From: an uncultured Burkholderiales bacterium
GTDB lineage: Bacteria > Pseudomonadota > Gammaproteobacteria > Burkholderiales > Burkholderiaceae_C
Assembly (NCBI GenBank): GCA_937927685.1
Contig: CALBSC010000098.1
Span: forward strand, 1-64,000
Length of the DNA: 64,000 bases
Direction: 5' to 3'
A model generated the notes under the pieces. It searched no databases. It was not told the DNA's origin and saw nothing but the letters and a program-made list of their open reading frames with translations. The stretch's first letter is position 1; every line of letters begins with the position of its first letter. The position numbers and the translations under genes were made by a program. This document shows, piece after piece, positions 10,245 through 18,601 of this stretch.

Positions 10245-10967
10245 TCATAAGTAAATCCAACCGGACGCAAGGACTGGCGTCCATCTGGCAGTTGTCTGTA
10301 CTTTTATATATTTTTCACATGGCGGGTTCATTTGGTCTACTAGGTTTGAGTAAACGCTGTTAACAGTAAAAAATCCCCCGCAGTTTTCTATTACACCTAG
10401 CCAATCGAAAAAGTTCGAAGTCAAAGGACTGATGCGCACTACTCTCTTATTGGGTGCAAATTTTTCGCATCCCTCAGTGAAGTTATGACTGTAGACAGTC
10501 CCTTGTTCGTGGCATACAACATAGTCTTCGGTCGGTGAAAGCTTTAATTGTCGGAATAGTTCGGCCTCACGAAGAATATTGCGACGGATTTTGAGATTCC
10601 ACTTTTGAGAGAAGGGGACTCCTGCCACAGCATACTTGTAGGCGTCGAACGAGACTGCTTCGGATAAATCGTTATGCCCAAAGTCGAAACCAGTCAGGAA
10701 GGAGTAGAGGGTGTGGACCTGCTCGCAGCCGAGGTGTGTCAGGATTCGTCGCGGCATATCTACAAAGTACTCCGCGGTATTAGGCCCAGTTACGGCCTTG
10801 TCAATGGGAAGGAACTGAATATTGGGCAGTGCATATGAGAATGCATCCACAAATTCTGAGTCAATTGGCCAGAACACTTCATGCCCTTGATTGACCCAAT
10901 ACATCGCAATGGGTGCTGCGATGATGATGTCTCCCATTCCTCTTGTCTGGATGATGCCGATGCGCAT
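10245..10967 (-). CDS. Glycosyltransferase family 9-like (heptosyltransferase-like) protein
   Basis: This 240-residue protein begins MRIGIIQTRGMGDIIIAAP, the G-x-G-D-x-I/L start typical of ADP-heptose:LPS heptosyltransferases and relatives. Later it has VVCHEQGTVYSHNF and FFTVNSVYSNLVDQM, matching the region where family-9 enzymes carry the donor-binding S/T-x-x-x-H-x-A patterns. It is shorter than full heptosyltransferases (usually about 320-350 residues), and a protein-like fragment in another frame lies just downstream. It may therefore be C-terminally truncated or a short divergent member. The likely role is addition of a sugar to a surface glycan. Confidence 0.6.
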   Translation of the reverse strand: MRIGIIQTRGMGDIIIAAPIAMYWVNQGHEVFWPIDSEFVDAFSYALPNIQFLPIDKAVTGPNTAEYFVDMPRRILTHLGCEQVHTLYSFLTGFDFGHNDLSEAVSFDAYKYAVAGVPFSQKWNLKIRRNILREAELFRQLKLSPTEDYVVCHEQGTVYSHNFTEGCEKFAPNKRVVRISPLTSNFFDWLGVIENCGGFFTVNSVYSNLVDQMNPPCEKYIKVQTTARWTPVLASGWIYL

Positions 10968-11250
10968 GATACCCTTGGCCGATATTTATGGTGTTTGGCG
11001 TTTTTGCAGCGACTAAGCACAAACCACGCCAGTCGGCTAACGAATTGACGACACAATTTGTACTCTCGGAATCAATAGGGATCAGGGGCAAAGCCGCACC
11101 GATTTTTATATGTCGAGACTTTGAAGGATAAACATCCGTCGCATGTTGGGAATTAATTTTATCTGCTGGGCGGCCCTGTATTGTTCTCAGTAAAGTTGAC
11201 GCGCCAAGCCCCCTGGATTGTTGGCTCGACAGATATCTGCACACTCGCCC

Positions 11251-13503
11251 TTAAACCTCCAACACCGCCATCAACCCTTCCGCCTGCCTCTCCGCCTTCA
11301 CCGGCCAGTTCTCGGCCTGCACGTTATAACGTAAGTACTCCCTTACATTTTCGCGCAGGAAGCTGTCCTTCGCGAAGGCCAGGGCCTTCTCGAAGTAGTC
11401 CTCATAGGAGGAGGCGATGCCCGTCGTCAGTCCCAGGTCATGGAAGAGGCTCAAGGCCACCCGCGAGGCAAAGCTCGACCCGGCCATCGTCACCGTGGGT
11501 GTCCCCGCCAGCAACGCATCGCCAGCCGTGGTGTGCCCGGTGTACGGGTAGGTGTCCAGGAAAATATCGGCCAGCCGGTACCGGGCCAGGTGATCCTCCA
11601 CCGCCGGAACCCGCGTGGCAAAGTGAATCCTCGACGGGTCCACGCCGTGCTCCAGCGCCGACTTCGACACGTTCGCGTGCGCCGTCTCGTTCAGCTTCAT
11701 CAGCCACAGCACGCTGTCCGGGACGGCCTTCAGGAGGTCCATCCACACCTTGAACATCGTCGGGTTGATCTTGTAGTCGTGGTTGAAGCTGCAGAACACG
11801 GTGCCCTCGTCCGGTAGCCCAAAGTCTGCCCGACGGGGGGTGACAGGGGAGGGCATGACCGAGGTGTCGCGCGGCAGGTAGCAGTGCGGCAGGTACAGCA
11901 CCTTCTCCCGGTAGAACTGCTGGTACTCGGGGGGCACGGTCACCTGGTCCGCGATCAGGTAGTCGATGAACGGCAGTCCCGAGGTACCGGGGAAGCCCAG
12001 GTAGGTCATCTGCACGGGGGCCGGGCGGTGCGAGAGCACGTCCAGGCGTGAGCCCTCGGTGTGGCCGGAGAGGTCGATCGCGATGTCGATCTCCATGGCC
12101 CGCATGAGCTGGGCAATTTCCAGGCTGGGCTTGCCCTGCACGTCCAGGTAGTGGTCAAAGGCGCAGCGGTAGCGCTTCCACAGGTCGCTGCCGTCGGGCG
12201 CGCCGGTGGAGATGCCGGTGATCTCGAAGCGGCGCTTGTCCATGCGCTCGATCATGCCGATCAGCAGGTACCCCACGGGGTGGGTACGGAAGTCGCCGGA
12301 GATGAACGCCACGCGCTTCCTGCGGTGGCGGTAGGTCTCGCCGTTCCACAGGGTGTACATGGAGGGGCCGTGCTTGTCGGCGGCGTAGATCTCGATGCAC
12401 TGCTGGGCCAGCGCGGCGTCATCGGTGAGCGACATGATGGTGTGCGGGCTGCACACGCGCCGGCCGGCGCGCACGCCTTCAAAAATGTGCTCGCGCGCGG
12501 ATTCGAAGTCGGTCCAGTCGCAGTTGTGCAGGCGAGCGCTCATGAGGTTGCCCTCGATGTACGGGTACTCGGGGTCGACCGCGTAGGCATGCTTGAACGC
12601 GTTGGTGGCCCACTCGTACTGCTTGAACTGCGTGAGCAACAGGCCCTGGCCTTCGAGCGAGCGCACGTGGTGCGGGTTGACCTCGGTGGCCTTCACCAGG
12701 GCCATCAGCGCGTCGTGGTGGCGGTTCACGGCCTGGAGCAGGGCGGCCTTGTTGGTGTAGGCCTCCATGTACTGCGGGTCAGTCTCGATGGCCTTATCGT
12801 AGGCGGCGACCGAGGCCTCGGCCAGTCCCAGGTCCTGCAGGGCCTTGCCGACCGCAAAGTGACCAATGGCCATCTGGGGGGAGCCTGCCACGGCACGGTT
12901 GAAGCTCTCCAGGGCCTCGTGAGAGCGGCCAATGCTGGACAGTGACAGCCCCATGGAGTACAGGGCGGTGAAGTTGTCGGGCTCGTGGGAGAGCGCCTGT
13001 TGGAAGAGGGCGATGGCCTGCTCGTGCTGGCCCTGCACCTGCGCGCTCAGGCCCTGGCTGGCCAGGACGCCGGCCTGTCCGGCTTGCGCCGGCGCCGGAT
13101 TGCCGGCGGCAGCCTGTTGCCGCCCCTGCAGCGCCAGCTGCACGGTTTGCAGGTGCTCACGTGCGTTGGTGAGTTCGGGCTCGAGGGCGAGGGCGGATTC
13201 TCCGGCCAGTTGCGCCTTCTCCAGCTCGCCCAGGTGGAACATCACGATGGACAGGGCCAGGTGCGCCAGGGCGAACTTGGGATGGACGGCCATCACCTGC
13301 TTGATGTGCTTCAAGGCCTGCAGGTAATTGCCGGCCCCGGATTCGATCGCGCCCAGCGAGTAGTGCGCGGCCGCGTTGCGCGGCTCGCGTTCGAGCACGC
13401 GCTGGAAGATGTCACGGGCGCTGTCGACGGCGCCTGCGGCCTGCAGGGCCACGCCCTGGTCAATCAGCTGCTGGGTCGTGAGTTGTTTCACCTTGGTATC
13501 CAT
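11251..13503 (-). CDS. TPR-containing O-linked GlcNAc transferase-like protein (GT41, SPINDLY-type)
   Basis: This 750-residue protein has TPR repeats over roughly residues 1-320 (repeated A-x-x-x-x-x-x-L/Y...P patterns) and a GT41 catalytic part over about 380-750. Seen there are FISGDFRTHPVGYLL, with the His that matches the active-site region of OGT; the APVQMTYLGFPGTSG block; WLMKLNE; and TTAGDALLAGTPTVTM followed by SSFASRVA, the nucleotide-sugar site. GT41 enzymes add a sugar, usually GlcNAc, to Ser/Thr of proteins in the cytoplasm. It lies next to the flagellin gene and has its own sigma-54 promoter in the shared intergenic region, so flagellin glycosylation is the natural inference. 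G+C is high, unlike the glycan genes downstream of it. The ATG at 13503 is about 37 bp from the -12 element. Confidence 0.9.
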   Translation of the reverse strand: MDTKVKQLTTQQLIDQGVALQAAGAVDSARDIFQRVLEREPRNAAAHYSLGAIESGAGNYLQALKHIKQVMAVHPKFALAHLALSIVMFHLGELEKAQLAGESALALEPELTNAREHLQTVQLALQGRQQAAAGNPAPAQAGQAGVLASQGLSAQVQGQHEQAIALFQQALSHEPDNFTALYSMGLSLSSIGRSHEALESFNRAVAGSPQMAIGHFAVGKALQDLGLAEASVAAYDKAIETDPQYMEAYTNKAALLQAVNRHHDALMALVKATEVNPHHVRSLEGQGLLLTQFKQYEWATNAFKHAYAVDPEYPYIEGNLMSARLHNCDWTDFESAREHIFEGVRAGRRVCSPHTIMSLTDDAALAQQCIEIYAADKHGPSMYTLWNGETYRHRRKRVAFISGDFRTHPVGYLLIGMIERMDKRRFEITGISTGAPDGSDLWKRYRCAFDHYLDVQGKPSLEIAQLMRAMEIDIAIDLSGHTEGSRLDVLSHRPAPVQMTYLGFPGTSGLPFIDYLIADQVTVPPEYQQFYREKVLYLPHCYLPRDTSVMPSPVTPRRADFGLPDEGTVFCSFNHDYKINPTMFKVWMDLLKAVPDSVLWLMKLNETAHANVSKSALEHGVDPSRIHFATRVPAVEDHLARYRLADIFLDTYPYTGHTTAGDALLAGTPTVTMAGSSFASRVALSLFHDLGLTTGIASSYEDYFEKALAFAKDSFLRENVREYLRYNVQAENWPVKAERQAEGLMAVLEV

Positions 13504-13538
13504 TTTGCCTGGGTCCGTTGATGGGTTGCCCAGTTCTC

Positions 13539-13554
13539 TGCAAAAGTCGTGCCC
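13539..13554 (-). promoter_or_regulatory. Sigma-54 (-24/-12) promoter for the GT41 gene
   Basis: Read on the minus strand the sequence is GGGCACGACTTTTGCA. The GG and GC doublets are separated by exactly 10 bases, as sigma-54 requires. The only departure from TGGCAC-N5-TTGC is G for the first T. It faces the glycosyltransferase start at 13503. Confidence 0.7.
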
Positions 13555-13610
13555 TCTGCCAAGTGTTGATTTATCGGCATTCTAAGAGGCAAGCGCCCAG
13601 CGGGAAAGCT

Positions 13611-13626
13611 TGGCACACCGATTGCT
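13611..13626 (+). promoter_or_regulatory. Sigma-54 (-24/-12) promoter
   Basis: TGGCACACCGATTGCT has a consensus -24 (TGGCAC) and -12 (TTGCT) element with 10 bases between GG and GC. It points toward the small TPR-like gene at 13691 and lies back to back with the minus-strand sigma-54 promoter at 13539-13554. Confidence 0.85.
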
Positions 13627-13690
13627 TAACCCCCTGCACCCAGGCCGTCAAGGCGGCCACAGTCAACAAATCGACAACCTAGGAGTGACC

Positions 13691-14155
13691 ATGTCGTTGT
13701 TACAAGAGCTGATGAACCAGGCCGCACGTGGCGAGTTGATCCAACCCGCTATTTTCAGCCGCTTCACCCCGAAAGACATCCGCGAGGCCATCCAGCAACT
13801 GGTGGCCACCGAGCAGCTGGAACTGGCCTACGCGCTGGGCGATGCTGGTATCAGCCTCTACCCCGGTACCGAGGACATGCTGGCCATCAATGGCCTGCTC
13901 TCCATCATCCGTCAGGAGTGGGCCCAGGCCGTTGAGCTCCTGACCGAACTCACCCAAGTGCAGGGCGACCAGACCCAGCCCTTCACCTACGTCATGCTGG
14001 TCCGCGCACTGCGTTGCAACCTCGAGCCGGCCCGTGCCCTCGAGGTCGTGAAGCAGGGCTTGCAGGCCTATCCCAATCAGGTTGAGCTGGTGGCCGAGAG
14101 CCTGGTGCTCAACGACTACGTCGACGCCATGCAGGCGCCGGAGCAGGCTCACTGA
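13691..14155 (+). CDS. Small TPR-like protein upstream of flagellin
   Basis: This 154-residue soluble, helical protein starts at the ATG preceded by AGGAG (13681-13685). It has paired helices of TPR/SEL-like type, such as LELAYALGDAGISLYPG and ALEVVKQGLQAYPNQ, and no membrane segment. The sigma-54 promoter 65 bp upstream places it in the flagellar regulon. Its position between a TPR-containing flagellin glycosyltransferase and the flagellin suggests a role in flagellin handling, for example as a chaperone or glycosylation adaptor, but this is inference. It is not a recognisable FliS or FlaG. The longer upstream frame lacks a start with a ribosome site, so the ATG at 13691 was chosen. Confidence 0.75.
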   Translation: MSLLQELMNQAARGELIQPAIFSRFTPKDIREAIQQLVATEQLELAYALGDAGISLYPGTEDMLAINGLLSIIRQEWAQAVELLTELTQVQGDQTQPFTYVMLVRALRCNLEPARALEVVKQGLQAYPNQVELVAESLVLNDYVDAMQAPEQAH

Positions 14156-14255
14156 GCGGCAAGGCTTTGCCTGCAGCGGCAAGCGGCAACCGATTGCCTC
14201 GCCCTTAGGCCCTATCCCCCAGTAATGGAATACATCCCAAGGCATCAATCAACGC

Positions 14256-14271
14256 TGGCACGCTGTTTGCT
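14256..14271 (+). promoter_or_regulatory. Sigma-54 (-24/-12) promoter of the flagellin gene
   Basis: TGGCACGCTGTTTGCT is a full consensus match (TGGCACG-N4-TTGCT, 10 bases between GG and GC). It lies about 49 bp before the flagellin ATG, leaving a short leader with the ribosome site CAGGAG near 14306-14311. No sigma-28-type element was noticed in the same interval. Confidence 0.9.
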
Positions 14272-14319
14272 CAGCAAGCTCAACTAAACGTTTGACCACG
14301 ACGGTCAGGAGTTATCAAA

Positions 14320-17300
14320 ATGGCAGTTATCAATACCAACGTCAAGGCACTGTTCTCGCAGGCTGCGCTTTCTACGACCCAGCGGGCCCAGACAGTCGCC
14401 ATGCAGCAGCTGTCGACTGGCAAGCGGATCAACACCTCACGCGACGACGCGGCTGGCATGGCCATCGCGACCCGCATGACGCACCAGATCCGCAGCATGA
14501 ACCAGGCGATCCGCAACGCCAACGACGCGCTGTCCATGATCCAGACCGCCGAGTCGGCCACGACCACCATCAACGACATGCTCACCCGCATGCGTGAGCT
14601 GGCGATCCAGGCCTCCAACGACACCAACTCGAACGATCAGCGCAGCTACCTGGACCTCGAGTTCCAGCAGCTGAAGAAGGAAATCGTGTCCGTCTCCCAG
14701 AAGGTGGAGTGGAACGGCTTCCCGTTGCTGAACGGCCAGGCCGGCACGCCCGTGGGCGAGATGCCCGTGCTGAAGGTCACGTCCGATGGTGAGTACAACC
14801 CCTCACTGAAGAACTCCGTGACCGAGGTGAAGAACTCCTCGGGCGTGGGAACGCTCAGCACCACCGGCACGGGCACGCTGGCCAAGAGCGGCAGCCTGAG
14901 TGTTCAGGTGCCTGATGTGGGGAGTGGATTGCCCAAGCAGGTCACCAGCGCCAAGCTGACGCTGGACGACGGCACGGTCATCGACCTGACGGCCAACGCC
15001 CAGATCCTGTCCGACGGTAAAACGATCCGATTCACCGACAGCGCCCTGACAGACGGCAAGGGCACGTTCGACATCGCCTCAAGCTCCAACTACGCGCAGT
15101 ACGACACCGTGTCCACCAAGATCGGACGCGAGTTTGCGCAGCTGGACGCCATGCGCACCGGCGACCTGGTGATCAATGGCGAGGCAGTTCCCTCGGCGAC
15201 CGGTGTGGACACCGTGTCCCCGACCGACGGCAGCAAACTCAACAACCTCAGCAGTGCCATTGCACGGGCTGCGGCCATCAACGAAATTTCTGGCCGCACC
15301 GGCGTCACCGCGGTGGTGCAAAAGAACGTCATGACCGGCGTGGCCATGGACCCGGGCCTGAACGGCGTCAAGACGGCGACCGGCACGGTCACCATCAATG
15401 GTTATGTCACCGGCGTGATCACCACGACCCAGAACAACGTCCGCGCCTCGCGTGAGGAGGCCGTCCGCCAGATCAACAAGATCTCCCACCTGACGGGTGT
15501 GGTAGCGGTTGACACGGGTGTGGATTCGCAGGGCATCACCCTCACGGCCGCTGACGGACGCAACATCGAGGTCGCCTTCAACACGGCCAACACCGCCTCC
15601 GACTTCTCGACCCTGACCGGGGTGAAGCAGGGTCTGAATGTGGGCTCCTACGCACTTGAGTCCAAGGTGGAGCAGAAGGTGCTCGTGTCCACGGCCGCCG
15701 CCGGCGACGTGAGCCGCAGCGGTCTTCGCATTGGCGACTACACCCAGAACATCTCGCGTGAGATCACCTCCGACCGCAGCTCGGCGGACTCGCCGGTGTC
15801 CAAGGTGTCTAAGGTAACAGTCAGCTCGGCTGGTACGTCGACCATGACGATCAACGGCATCAACCTCAGTGTGCCAAGCTCGGATGTCGAGTACAACACA
15901 TTAACTTTCCTCAACACTGGTGGCCTCACCGACGGTCAGTCAGTCACGATCGGTGGGCTGACCTTGACGGCCAGTGGCGGTACGCTGAGTGCAAGTGCTA
16001 TTGCGACTGCCTTCTCCAACCTGGCATCTGGAACGTCGTCTGTTGATGCTTCGACGACCAATCCCGTGGCCAATGGCGTTTGGTCTGGCACGCTGAGTGG
16101 GTACAGCACCGGGGCCGTAGTGGCTTCTGGTAATGACTCAACCGTCAAATTCACCAGCACCTCCACCAATACCAACGTTGCCTCCCTGGCGTTTAGTACT
16201 TCGGGTGTAGGTGCCGTTACGGCCAACATAGTTACCAATCCGGCTCCAGTTGACGGCGCTTCAGGCACCGGCACCGTTGCCGGTACTGCCCTGGCCCTGG
16301 CCAATGCCATCAATGCCAACGCCACCCTGTCCTCCAAGCTGGTGGCCAAGACCACCAACGTGGCGGGCGAGGTGCTCATCACGGCCAAGGACCCCGGCAT
16401 CGAGTTCACGATTGCCCCCACCACCAGCAACCTGACCGCCACCACCGTGGTCGAGAGCACGGTGGGCAACAACCGCTCCCTGCACCAGGGCGACCTGGTG
16501 ATCAATGGCGTCGCCATCCCGGGTGGGGTGGACACCACCGACATCCTGACCAACGAGGCGGCTCGCAGCAGCGACGGCAGTGGCAGCGCGATTGCCATCG
16601 CGGCGGCCATCAACACCAAGTCGGGTGAGACCGGTGTCAAGGCCGTCGCCAACGGTGCTGCCATGAGTGCCACCAGTGCGGTCGAGAGCAATCTCCCCCA
16701 GTCGGGCTACTACTCCATCTACGTGAACGGCACCCAGGTGGTGGTCCAGCTGAACCCGGACGATTCGCCCGATGTCCGCATGAACCGCATCATTGCCGAG
16801 CTGAAAAAGCACGAAGGTCAGACCGGCGTCGAGGGCTCCATCAACAAGGCCGGTGGCCTGGACCTGAAAACCGTGGACGGCCGCAACCTGTCGGTCTGGT
16901 TCGACCCTACGCAGCAAGCCACCGATGGCTCGGTGCAATACATGCGCGCCTCCATGTTCGGTCTCGCAACCGGCACGCCGTCCAATGCGCCGCAGACAAC
17001 CCGCCTCACGCTGGGTGGGAATGTGACGGCCGGCAACGTCTCCATCAAGATCAACAACACGACCATCAATGCCAAACTGGCAGCGAATAGCACCTCCACC
17101 ACCGTGGCCAGTGCCCTGAATGACGCCATCCAGACGGCGATCAAGTCGGGCAACTCCAACCTGCTCGGGTTGCAGGCCTCTGTTGTGACTCCCAACACCG
17201 GCAACAGCTACATCCAGTTCACCAACTACAACGCGTCGCCCAGCCTGACCAACCCTGCACCGCAGAGCTCCTTCGAGGTCAAGGTGCTGACTACGCCTGA

Positions 17301-18108
17301 CAGCCAATTCGTCGCCACCACGGCCTCGCAGGCGACCAGGCCGGCCGACTGGGACACCACCGCCAACGCGGTGTTCGTGAACCCTGTGGCCAGCGATGTG
17401 ATGGCCATCGAAAATGCCGACACCTTGGCGGCCAGTGGCATCCGTGTCAACGCCAAGACCCTCTACGGCACGGTGACCCTGACCTCCGACAAGCCCTACA
17501 CGCTGGCCCCCGGCGCGAGTGGGTTGGGCTCGGATTCCAGCTTCACGGCGCTGGGCTTCGTCGCGGGCACCTTTGGTGGTGCTTCCGATGTCGCCATGTC
17601 CCCCCCGCGCGTCGGCCGCATGACCTTCCAGGTGGGCCCCAGCGCTGGCAACGACATCAGCTTCGATCTCGCCGACTTTGGCAAGAATGGCCCCATCACC
17701 CAGCTCATCACCTGGGACGTGGACCTGCCCAACCTCAACCCGGGCGAGTCGATCCCGACACCCGGCCAGGACAACCCGATCTTCAATGGCCAGAAGCTCA
17801 CCCGCAGCTTCATCGGCTCCAAGGACGGCGCCCTGGAAGTGCTGGGCAAGCTTGACGCGACCATGGACAAGGTGAACGCCCAGCGCGCCACCATGGGCTC
17901 GATCATGAACCGTCTGGACCAGGTGGTGACCAACCTGACCAACGTGTCCATGAACATGTCGGCTTCACGCAGCCAGATCGAGGACGCGGACTACGCCGCG
18001 GCCAGTACCGAACTGGCCAAGACGCAGATCATGCAGCAGGCGGCCACGGCAGTGCTGGCGCAAGCCAACACCAGCCAGCAGTCGGTGCTGAAGTTGCTCG
18101 GCGGCTAA
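14320..18108 (+). CDS. fliC: Giant flagellin (1262 residues)
   Basis: This is the filament subunit, exported through the flagellar type III apparatus. The N-terminal D0/D1 region (about residues 1-145) is canonical: MAVINTNVKALFSQAAL, LSTGKRINTSRDDAAGMAI, and N-D-A-L-S-M-I-Q-T-A. The C-terminal D1/D0 region (about 1165-1262) is also canonical: SRSQIEDADYAAASTELAK and ending SVLKLLGG. Ordinary flagellins have about 270-550 residues, so the central surface-exposed part (about 1000 residues) is greatly enlarged. It holds two related modules of about 145 residues (281-425 and 723-865), each starting GDLVING-[EV]-A and ending DGRN-[IL]-x-V. Between them (about 530-642) is a Gly/Ser/Thr-rich beta-type segment. 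The many Ser/Thr fit O-glycosylation by the neighbouring GT41 enzyme. It is driven by a sigma-54 promoter. Confidence 0.97.
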   Translation: MAVINTNVKALFSQAALSTTQRAQTVAMQQLSTGKRINTSRDDAAGMAIATRMTHQIRSMNQAIRNANDALSMIQTAESATTTINDMLTRMRELAIQASNDTNSNDQRSYLDLEFQQLKKEIVSVSQKVEWNGFPLLNGQAGTPVGEMPVLKVTSDGEYNPSLKNSVTEVKNSSGVGTLSTTGTGTLAKSGSLSVQVPDVGSGLPKQVTSAKLTLDDGTVIDLTANAQILSDGKTIRFTDSALTDGKGTFDIASSSNYAQYDTVSTKIGREFAQLDAMRTGDLVINGEAVPSATGVDTVSPTDGSKLNNLSSAIARAAAINEISGRTGVTAVVQKNVMTGVAMDPGLNGVKTATGTVTINGYVTGVITTTQNNVRASREEAVRQINKISHLTGVVAVDTGVDSQGITLTAADGRNIEVAFNTANTASDFSTLTGVKQGLNVGSYALESKVEQKVLVSTAAAGDVSRSGLRIGDYTQNISREITSDRSSADSPVSKVSKVTVSSAGTSTMTINGINLSVPSSDVEYNTLTFLNTGGLTDGQSVTIGGLTLTASGGTLSASAIATAFSNLASGTSSVDASTTNPVANGVWSGTLSGYSTGAVVASGNDSTVKFTSTSTNTNVASLAFSTSGVGAVTANIVTNPAPVDGASGTGTVAGTALALANAINANATLSSKLVAKTTNVAGEVLITAKDPGIEFTIAPTTSNLTATTVVESTVGNNRSLHQGDLVINGVAIPGGVDTTDILTNEAARSSDGSGSAIAIAAAINTKSGETGVKAVANGAAMSATSAVESNLPQSGYYSIYVNGTQVVVQLNPDDSPDVRMNRIIAELKKHEGQTGVEGSINKAGGLDLKTVDGRNLSVWFDPTQQATDGSVQYMRASMFGLATGTPSNAPQTTRLTLGGNVTAGNVSIKINNTTINAKLAANSTSTTVASALNDAIQTAIKSGNSNLLGLQASVVTPNTGNSYIQFTNYNASPSLTNPAPQSSFEVKVLTTPDSQFVATTASQATRPADWDTTANAVFVNPVASDVMAIENADTLAASGIRVNAKTLYGTVTLTSDKPYTLAPGASGLGSDSSFTALGFVAGTFGGASDVAMSPPRVGRMTFQVGPSAGNDISFDLADFGKNGPITQLITWDVDLPNLNPGESIPTPGQDNPIFNGQKLTRSFIGSKDGALEVLGKLDATMDKVNAQRATMGSIMNRLDQVVTNLTNVSMNMSASRSQIEDADYAAASTELAKTQIMQQAATAVLAQANTSQQSVLKLLGG

Positions 18109-18138
18109 GAGGGCGCTATCCTCGGGTTCTGACCTGCC

Positions 18139-18456
18139 ATGACGACACGCAAGACATCGCCACCGGCTGACGAGCCCGAGGGAAAACTTCCCTCGATGGA
18201 TAAGGGCCCCAATTGTTGGGATTGCCGCTTCCTGGGCATCACCTGGAATCCCAGGATGCCTTACAGCTGCAAGCTCATGGGGTTTCGCAGTCGCATGATC
18301 CCCTCCCTGGAGGTGTTGCGTGCCGACGGAATGTTCTGCATGGGCTTCATGCCCAAGGTCATTCCGATTGCTCCCGTGCCGGCCACCCCGGTCACACAAA
18401 CGCCCGTGGTCATCCCGCGGCGCAAGAAGTTGACACGCTTCCTCTGGGAGGCCTGA
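18139..18456 (+). CDS. Small four-cysteine protein between flagellin and regulator
   Basis: This is a 105-residue soluble protein. The core has Cys-x-x-Cys (NCWDCRF) followed by single cysteines in PYSCKLMGF and GMFCMGF, a C-x2-C-x(n)-C-x(n)-C pattern that could bind zinc or an iron-sulfur cluster. The C-terminus is Pro-rich and basic. There is no signal peptide. It sits 30 bp after the flagellin stop and has no separate promoter that I can see, so read-through from flagellin is likely. An in-frame ATG at 18196 directly follows an 8-bp inverted repeat (18177-18195), so the start is uncertain. Function unknown; no family name can be given. Confidence 0.65.
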   Translation: MTTRKTSPPADEPEGKLPSMDKGPNCWDCRFLGITWNPRMPYSCKLMGFRSRMIPSLEVLRADGMFCMGFMPKVIPIAPVPATPVTQTPVVIPRRKKLTRFLWEA

Positions 18457-18551
18457 GAATAGGTTGTCGAGTTTTCGACGAACTTCACTAAAGTGTTCAT
18501 ATTCTCTGAATTTCGGTCAAAAAACTAATACTTAAAAAATAAAAATGGCAT

Positions 18552-18567
18552 TGGCATAAAGATTGCT
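18552..18567 (+). promoter_or_regulatory. Sigma-54 (-24/-12) promoter of the FleQ-like gene
   Basis: TGGCATAAAGATTGCT has 10 bases between GG and GC and lies 35 bp before the ATG at 18602. An imperfect inverted repeat (GTCGA-N4-TCGAC, 18465-18478) about 80 bp upstream could be an activator site; that part is inference. Confidence 0.85.
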
Positions 18568-18601
18568 TTTAACCCGTACCTGTTTATTGGGTTGAATTGC
18601 A

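Noticed and set aside
10968..11250. A gene on the minus strand between the GT9-like and GT41 genes
   Set aside because: The open frame there lacks domain-like features and a ribosome site and overlaps the start of the GT9-like gene.
12061..12945. 294-residue plus-strand frame opposite the GT41 gene
   Set aside because: It is a high-GC shadow of the minus-strand gene, whose TPR and catalytic motifs are convincing.
18465..18478. Inverted repeat GTCGA-N4-TCGAC as a defined operator
   Set aside because: The half-sites are short and do not match a consensus I can name. It is mentioned only as a possible activator site.
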